Shown piece after piece: positions 58,908 through 64,000 of a DNA stretch of 64,000 bases; the first letter of the stretch is position 1, and every line of letters begins with the position of its first letter. Below the pieces are notes generated by a model. It was not told where the DNA came from. It did no database searches and saw only the letters and a list, made by a program, of their open reading frames with translations. Position numbers and translations under genes: made by a program. This stretch comes from CBDFKF01 sp965248765 (GTDB lineage: Bacteria; Pseudomonadota; Alphaproteobacteria; VGEJ01), in NCBI GenBank assembly GCA_965248765.1, contig CBDFKF010000004.1, positions 682,001 through 746,000 of the forward strand. The letters run 5' to 3'.

Positions 58908-60338
58908 TCATGACGTTGTTCCGCCGAGCGCCTGGGCAATGGTTAGCTCTTCGCCTTCTTCGTACCGAAGAGCATCACCGGCGATGATATGTGCAGCCCC
59001 TTTGAGGCATTCGAGCAGGGATGGGTGGGGGAAGACCGACTCTAGTATGTAGTTATACGGAAGGTCCCGTTCGATCATGATCGCCGCGGCGCCAATAATC
59101 GCGTCCGCGTTGGGGCCGACGGCGCGAACGCCGAGAATTCGATCGTCACCGGGAGGGCCGACGATAAGCTTCACAAATCCGATCGGCGGCTGGATGGCGT
59201 GCGCGCGGTGATTTCGCGCGTAGGGATACTTGCCGACACGCACATCACCGTACTGTTCGCGAACGTATGATTCGGTAACGCCAGCACCGGCCAACATGGG
59301 AGCGGTAAAAACGATGTAAGGAACATGGTCTAACCCTTGCGGGTACTCCGTACCCAGAATATGCGCCGCGGCACATCTCCCTTCGGCTTCGGCGACATGA
59401 ACAAGAGACAAATCGCTCGGCACATTACGGCTGCCGACATCACCAACTGCGTAGATATGAGGCACATTGGTGCGGGAGTTCGCATCGATCTGGATATAGT
59501 TGCGCTCGTCCAGTGCGACGCCCGTGGTCTCCAAATTGATGCTGTCGGTGCAGGGTATTCGGCCGACGGCCAGCAATATCATCTCGGTCTTAACGTCCCC
59601 GGTGGACAATATTGTTCGGACGCCGTCGTCCGCCAGCTCATGGCTTTGATAGCGGCTGGACGGGATGACATGGATACCCCGTACATCAAAGGCGTTTTTT
59701 ATGAATTCGCTGACGTCCTGGTCTTCATTGGCCATGATGCGGGCGTTGGTATCGACGAGGTGGACCTCGGTTCCCACGGCATTGAACATGCTGGCGAACT
59801 CACAGCCGATGACACCGGCGCCCAAAATCAATATGCTTTTTGGGGAATTCGACAGGTTGATAACTTCATCGCTGGTGATCACTCTTTTCCCATCGACCAC
59901 CATGTTAGGGAGAATTCGCGGTCGCGTTCCCGTAGCGATAACGATGTGGTCCCCTGAATACTCCGTGTCACCAACGGCAACTCTATGCCCGTCCACAAAG
60001 GTGGCTCGCCCCTGCACCACTCTGACGTTGAGACGTCGTAATCGAGTCTCCAGCATCGAGGTCAAGCTGGCGGCCGACCGGTCGATGCCCATTTGCAGTT
60101 TGGCAAAGTCCATGACGGGTATCTGACCAAACACATCGTCACGGTATTTTACGTGCAGGTACTCCCGGGCAATTTCGTAGCCCGCCTTCGATTTGAAAGC
60201 CCCCTCGATACCGTAGCCCATTAAGGGCCCATCATTGATGATGATCGCCGTTTTCCCCTGCAGCGCGACTTTGCTCGCCGCGCTAATTCCGCCGGGTCCA
60301 CCGCCAATGATCAAAACGTCACACTTTTCCGTGTTCAC
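58908..60338 (-). CDS. FAD/NAD(P)-dependent oxidoreductase, SthA-like without redox cysteines
   Basis: 476 residues of the pyridine-nucleotide-disulfide fold: FAD motif IIGGGPGGISAASKVA (GxGxxG), NAD motif ILILGAGVIGCEFASMF, second FAD motif IYAVGDVG and C-terminal FPHPSLLE (His...Glu pair). The active-site loop reads GPLMGYGIEGAFKSKA, with no Cys where lipoamide dehydrogenase has CxxxxC and SthA one Cys. This suggests a transhydrogenase-like or other flavoenzyme rather than a disulfide reductase. Divergent from the lectin gene. Confidence 0.8.
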   Translation of the reverse strand: MNTEKCDVLIIGGGPGGISAASKVALQGKTAIIINDGPLMGYGIEGAFKSKAGYEIAREYLHVKYRDDVFGQIPVMDFAKLQMGIDRSAASLTSMLETRLRRLNVRVVQGRATFVDGHRVAVGDTEYSGDHIVIATGTRPRILPNMVVDGKRVITSDEVINLSNSPKSILILGAGVIGCEFASMFNAVGTEVHLVDTNARIMANEDQDVSEFIKNAFDVRGIHVIPSSRYQSHELADDGVRTILSTGDVKTEMILLAVGRIPCTDSINLETTGVALDERNYIQIDANSRTNVPHIYAVGDVGSRNVPSDLSLVHVAEAEGRCAAAHILGTEYPQGLDHVPYIVFTAPMLAGAGVTESYVREQYGDVRVGKYPYARNHRAHAIQPPIGFVKLIVGPPGDDRILGVRAVGPNADAIIGAAAIMIERDLPYNYILESVFPHPSLLECLKGAAHIIAGDALRYEEGEELTIAQALGGTTS

Positions 60339-60443
60339 TCGTTGTCTCCTCCGCTGTCCCTTTTCTTTGTACTAGCCGACATCCCCGACTGCTACGCTGG
60401 CAGCAACGAGCGACAGTTAGCCATTCAAGAAGGGAGGGCGCAC

Positions 60444-61088
60444 GTGAACATTATCAAGACACTGGCTTCAGCCGGGATACTGGCGGCGATGGCTGCACCG
60501 GTCCTTGCAGCAGGCGACTATCCAATGGGTTTTTTCGTAACAAGCGTTGGGATCGGAAATGGCGGCAACCTTGGCGGCCTTGACGGCGCCGATGCCCATT
60601 GCGCCACCCTGGCTGAGGCTGCCGGATCCAAGGGGCGCACCTGGCGAGCATATATCAGCACTCAAGTTACGGAAGGGCGAGCCATTTCCGCTCGCGATCG
60701 GATCGGATCCGGCCCTTGGTACAACGCCAGAGGTGAGCTGATCGCGGTCGACCTTGATCAGCTGCACATACACCCGAATATCGTCAAGCGGACCGCTCTG
60801 AACGAAAACGGCAATCAGGTGAACGGTCGTGGCGATAAGCCAAACCGGCATGACATTCTGACGGGATCGAAGGATGACGGCACCGCCTACTTCCCTTGGG
60901 AAGAGGGCGATCATACATGCGGCAATTGGACCAGCTCGGGAGAAGGCAGTGCACAGGTCGGCCACCACGACCGCCACGGCGGTGGCAATATCTCGTGGAC
61001 CTCTGCACATGCTTCTAGAGGGTGCAGCCAGGAAAATCTCGTAAGCACAGGCGGCGCGGGGCTGCTGTACTGTTTTGCCGCAGACTAG
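60444..61088 (+). CDS. Secreted lectin-like protein
   Basis: 214 residues from GTG 60444 (GGGAGGG upstream). Signal peptide NIIKTLASAGILAAMAAPVLAAG, then a C-type-lectin-like domain: GADAHCATLAEAAGSKGRTWRAYIST, RIGSGPWYNARGELIA, TGSKDDGTAY, HTCGNWTSSG, GHHDRHGGGN and SRGCSQENLVSTGGAGLLYCFA with four cysteines likely forming two disulfides. Exported small-lectin proteins of this type are common in Alpha- and Gammaproteobacteria; ligand unknown. Confidence 0.85.
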   Translation: MNIIKTLASAGILAAMAAPVLAAGDYPMGFFVTSVGIGNGGNLGGLDGADAHCATLAEAAGSKGRTWRAYISTQVTEGRAISARDRIGSGPWYNARGELIAVDLDQLHIHPNIVKRTALNENGNQVNGRGDKPNRHDILTGSKDDGTAYFPWEEGDHTCGNWTSSGEGSAQVGHHDRHGGGNISWTSAHASRGCSQENLVSTGGAGLLYCFAAD

Positions 61089-61273
61089 GGGAGGACTTGA
61101 CGATGGGGCGGTATTGACTGTCGTTACTGCCCCATCCGTATGATTACTAGTGGCTAACAGTATTTCTGACGCGTCGAGAGTTACGATCACTTACGAGCCC
61201 CTATACTTGAGGTGGCCCCGGAAAATCGGACAGGTATTTAAGGTGTATTCCCCCGACTGAGGAGGGATACGCG

Positions 61274-61705
61274 ATGAGCAGGAGACGCAGGTTTTCCGGG
61301 GAGCTGAAGGCGAAGATCGCGCTTGAGGCGCTTCGTGGCGACCGGACGCTTCAGGAGATTGCCTCGAAGCACCAGGTTCATTCGAACCAGGTGAGCACAT
61401 GGAAGCGCCAGGCGATCGATGGTCTTGGCGAGGTGTTTTCGAACGGGGGCGAGCGCCGCCGTGGGGACCATGAGAGCGAGATCCGTGATCTTCACGCGAA
61501 GATCGGCGAGTTGACGGTGGAGGGGATTTTTTGTCTCGAGGGTCCGGTCGATGAGCCGGTCCGAGCGGCGAACGATGGTGATGTGCGCTCACCGGGCGCT
61601 GAGCTTGAGCCGTCAATGCCGTTTGCTGTCGATCGGACGCTCCTCGCTCTATTACACGCCCAAGGGCGAGAGCCCGGAGACCCTGGCGCTGATGCGGCGC
61701 ATTGA
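61274..61705 (+). CDS. IS3-family OrfA (copy 2)
   Basis: ATG 61274: HTH part as in copy 1 and then SNGGERRRGDHESEIRDLHAKIGELTVE (leucine-zipper part). After GELTVE the frame continues as GIFCLEGPVD and runs far into orfB. The expected end for this family, roughly ERDFLSR-GSGR with TGA overlapping the OrfB ATG, appears in the next frame, so a one-base loss near 61525 in both copies, or use of frameshifting at the T6G run, is likely. Confidence 0.8.
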   Translation: MSRRRRFSGELKAKIALEALRGDRTLQEIASKHQVHSNQVSTWKRQAIDGLGEVFSNGGERRRGDHESEIRDLHAKIGELTVEGIFCLEGPVDEPVRAANDGDVRSPGAELEPSMPFAVDRTLLALLHAQGREPGDPGADAAH

Positions 61706-62486
61706 TGAGTTGTTCCTGAAATATCCGTTCTACGGCGCCCGTCAGATGGTCCGTCATCTGCGCCGCGAGGGCGTGCGCATCGGTCGTCGCCGGGCCGGTC
61801 GTCTGATGCGCCTGATGGGGCTTCAGGCGATCTATCGGGCGCCGCGCACCAGCGATCCGCATCCCGAGCACCGGGTCTACCCCTATCTGCTCAGAGGCTT
61901 GATGATCGAGCGGGCGAACCATGTCTGGTGCGCCGACATCACCTACATCCCGGTGCGGCGCGGCTTTCTTTACCTGGTGGCGATCATGGACTGGGCGAGC
62001 CGGCATGTGCTGGCTTGGCGTCTGTCGAACACCCTGGATGCGGGCTTCTGCACAGACGCGCTCGACGAGGCGCTGGCCCGCCATGGCACGCCGGAGATCT
62101 TCAATACCGACCAGGGCAGCCAGTTCACCGGCTTCGCCTTCGCCGGGCGCTTGCGGGAGGCCGGCATCCGGATCTCGATGGACGGCAGGGGCCGGTGCCT
62201 GGACAACATCTTCATTGAGCGGCTGTGGCGCTCGCTCAAATACGAGGCCGTCTATCTGCGCGAGCTCGCCGACGGCTTCGAGGCCCGGCGCGTCATCGGC
62301 GAGTGGATCGACTTCTACAACACCGAGAGGCCGCACTCGGCGCTCGGGGGGAAAACGCCGGCCGAGGCCTACCGCGGCGCCCCGCCTGTGGATATGATGG
62401 ACAAGCCGCTACGCGCCTTGCCCACATCCCCACAGGCGCAACAACAACGGCAAGGAGATCGATTCAAAGGGATTCTGGCGGCATGA
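61551..62486 (+). CDS. IS3-family transposase OrfB (copy 2)
   Basis: 311 residues, identical in sequence to copy 1 OrfB: MSRSERRTMVMCAHRALSLS, YYTPKGESPETLALMRRIDE, WCADITYIPV (D), FNTDQGSQF (D), FIERLWRSLKYE and PHSALGGKTPAEAY (E region). Intact. This copy has the better orfA and is the likelier active source. Confidence 0.93.
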   Translation: MSRSERRTMVMCAHRALSLSRQCRLLSIGRSSLYYTPKGESPETLALMRRIDELFLKYPFYGARQMVRHLRREGVRIGRRRAGRLMRLMGLQAIYRAPRTSDPHPEHRVYPYLLRGLMIERANHVWCADITYIPVRRGFLYLVAIMDWASRHVLAWRLSNTLDAGFCTDALDEALARHGTPEIFNTDQGSQFTGFAFAGRLREAGIRISMDGRGRCLDNIFIERLWRSLKYEAVYLRELADGFEARRVIGEWIDFYNTERPHSALGGKTPAEAYRGAPPVDMMDKPLRALPTSPQAQQQRQGDRFKGILAA

Positions 62487-62548
62487 ACGACAACTGGAAT
62501 ACACCTTAATCAAGCCGCCAAGCTGTCCGACAAACCGAGGCCACCTCA

Positions 62549-62758
62549 ACTCACCTCCGCTTGACCGATAGCGAGCGTGCCGGCGGCTCGCCGTGGGCCC
62601 CGTTTGACTCCAAGCGGGCGTTCTGGTCGATCACGACCGGCCAGCTCGGCGGCCGCCGAGCGAGGGCCGCCCTACGCTCAACAGGAGACCTAACAGCCCG
62701 TTGATTAAGTCGGCGGCGTCTGATTCTCTGGTTTCCTGATTCGCAGGGGGATTCGCCG
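62549..62758. other. Gap between IS3 copy 2 and the next transposase
   Basis: A short protein-like reading (LTDSERAGGSPWAPFDSKRAFW...) occurs in 62555-62690 but cannot be assigned. The sequence from about 62690 (ACAGCCCGTTGATTAAG) is likely the left end of the following insertion element. Confidence 0.35.
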
Positions 62759-64000
62759 ATGGCGATGGGACGGCAGAAGGATGGTCAGGGGGGCCTGATG
62801 GTGAGCTGGTCGGAGATGCCGCGCTCTCCGGGTCATGTGTTTTATGACCGCTTGCAGTCGGTGCTGATCGAGGGCGGCTTCGACGCCTTTGCCGAGGCGA
62901 GCTGCCGGCCTTATTACGCGGCCCGGATGGGCGCGCCCTCGGTGCCGCCCGGGCGCTATTTCCGGATGCACCTGGTGGGCTACTTCGAGGGCATCGACAG
63001 CGAGCGCGGTCTGGAGTGGCGCTGCTCGGACTCGCTTTCGCTGCGGGCGTTCCTGCGACTGGGGAGCCGTGATCGGGTACCGGACCATTCCTGGCTGTCA
63101 CGGAGCCGCACGCGCCTGCCCCATGAAGTCCACGCGGCGGTCTTCGACTGGGTTCTGGTGCTGATCGCCGAGGCGGGGCTGATCAAGGCGAGCGCATCGG
63201 CGTCGATGCCTCGACCATGGAGGCCAACGCGGCGCTGCGGAACATCGTGCGGCGCGACAACGGCGAAGGCTACCGGGAGATGCTGGAGCGCCTGGCCCGG
63301 GAAAGCGGGGTCGAGACACCCACGGCCGAGGACCTGGCGCGTCTGGAGCGGAAGCGCAAGGGCAAGAAGCTTTCCAACACGGATTGGGTTTCGAAGAGCG
63401 ACCCCGAGGCCAAGATCGCCAAGATGAAGGACGGCACGACGCATCTGGCCTACAAGCCCGAGCACGCGGTGGATCTGGACACCGGCGCGGTGGTGGCGGC
63501 CGAGCTGCACCCGGCCGATGAGGGCGACACCACGACGCTTTCCAAGACCCTGGCGAAGGCCGAGGCAAACCTCGAGGCGGTGGATGCGGCACCGACGTCG
63601 GAGAACCCGGCCGAATGCGTCGCCGACAAAGGTTATCACTCACGGGCGGTCTTGAGAGCTCTGAACGACAGTCCCTGGAAGACCCGGATCGCGGCGCCCA
63701 AGCAGACCGGCTTTTCGCGCTGGCACGGTGATGAGGCGGCGCGGCGCGCGGTCACCAACAACCGTGCGCGGCTCAAGTCCGGGGTCGCCCGCGAGGCCTT
63801 CAAGCTGCGCGCCGAGATCGTCGAGCGCTGCTTTGCCCACAACCTCGATCGTGGCGGCATGCGACGAACCTGGCTGCGCGGACGAGAGAATGTGCACAAG
63901 CGATACCTGCTCCACGTCGCCGGCCACAATCTATCGTTACTGATGCGCCAGCTCATCGGCGCCGGCACCCCGCGGGAGGCCGTGGCGGGCGGATATGGCG
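62759..64000 (+). pseudogene. IS5/IS1182-superfamily transposase, frameshifted, runs off the window
   Basis: ATG 62759: LMVSWSEMPRSPGHVFYDRLQSVLIEGG, RYFRMHLVGYFEGIDSERGLEWRCSDSLSLRAFL, LSRSRTRLP to LIAEAGLIK. At about 63188 one G is missing (AAGGCGAG for AAGGGCGAG); the next frame continues ERIGVDASTMEANAALRN (Asp), HAVDLDTGAVVAAELHPAD, CVADKGYHSRAVL (Asp) and is still open at 64000. Without this base loss it would be one transposase of about 450 residues. Confidence 0.85.

Larger units (their letters stand above)
61208..62548 (+). mobile_element. IS3-family element, copy 2
   Basis: TGAGGTGGCCCCGG...TCGGACAG to the inverted end CTGTCCGACAAACCGAGGCCACCTCA, 1341 bp. ACT is duplicated at 61205-61207 and 62549-62551. 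Nearly identical to copy 1 (21350-22689) in opposite orientation. Confidence 0.93.

Noticed and set aside
21350..62548. Composite transposon bounded by the two IS3 copies.
   Set aside because: Each copy has its own different 3-bp target duplication, so they did not move as a unit.
1..64000. CRISPR array.
   Set aside because: No set of regularly spaced direct repeats was seen; repeats found are tandem duplications, IS ends or single hairpins.

Overview
The window looks like a chromosomal stretch of a high-GC alphaproteobacterium, probably Rhodospirillales-like. The grounds are an aapJQMP-type amino-acid ABC operon, alphaproteobacterial house-keeping genes, a quinol nitric oxide reductase and the insertion-sequence families present. 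No rRNA, tRNA or CRISPR array was found. The lineage is inferred from protein character only.

Layout. 1-13 kb is intact core genome: SDR (partial), hspQ, a glyoxalase-type protein, a NUDIX ADP-ribose pyrophosphatase, a sulfur block (cysK, an AlaX editing protein, a mercaptopyruvate-type sulfurtransferase), a GNAT, the aap operon on the minus strand, an ISNCY-type transposase, and recD2 translationally coupled to a small ORF. 13-21 kb has a broken conserved hypothetical, a broken nnrS facing an intact qNor gene, a decayed IS1182-type element (18282-19903) and a DMT exporter. An IS3-family element follows (21350-22689); a second, nearly identical copy lies in opposite orientation at 61208-62548. 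Each copy has its own 3-bp target duplication, so they inserted independently.

23-58.4 kb is a mosaic mobilisation/plasmid-derived island. (i) 23.3-30.1 kb: three overlapping small relaxosome-type genes, a tail-anchored coiled-coil protein and a 1596-aa MobF relaxase-helicase with four degenerate C-terminal repeats. (ii) 30.3-30.6 kb: a recombination scar with an HNH-like gene start, a 77-bp relic of another mobF and a truncated zincin gene. (iii) 30.5-40.4 kb: a 'polyvalent' DNA methyltransferase-SNF2-like helicase whose zincin tail has been split off by a perfect 17-bp tandem duplication, divergent from a topB-orf124-zeta toxin-orf138 operon. (iv) 40.4-43.4 kb: an RHH regulator, a tyrosine recombinase, and a dead AAA ATPase + TOPRIM pair broken by a 56-bp tandem duplication, an indel and a nonsense codon. 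(v) 43.8-47.8 kb: a lower-GC, decayed DUF5131 (Gp37/Gp68) - TcmP - unknown cassette interrupted by another IS3 element. (vi) 48-58.4 kb: a broken second relaxase with mobC, AbiEi/AbiEii, Phd/PIN, a second AbiEii-type gene, and a third relaxase (MobA/MobL type). Perfect intergenic hairpins built on a shared CCAC...GTGG core recur in this last segment.

The island ends at a serA fragment (58.4 kb), followed by a flavoprotein lacking the redox cysteines and a secreted lectin-like protein, the second IS3 copy, and a frameshifted transposase running off the window.

The general picture is intact core genes beside an island that once encoded DNA transfer, DNA modification, toxin-antitoxin and defence-like functions and is now decaying through small indels, tandem duplications and IS insertion. 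Single-base frameshifts could partly be sequencing errors; their concentration in accessory genes argues for real decay.
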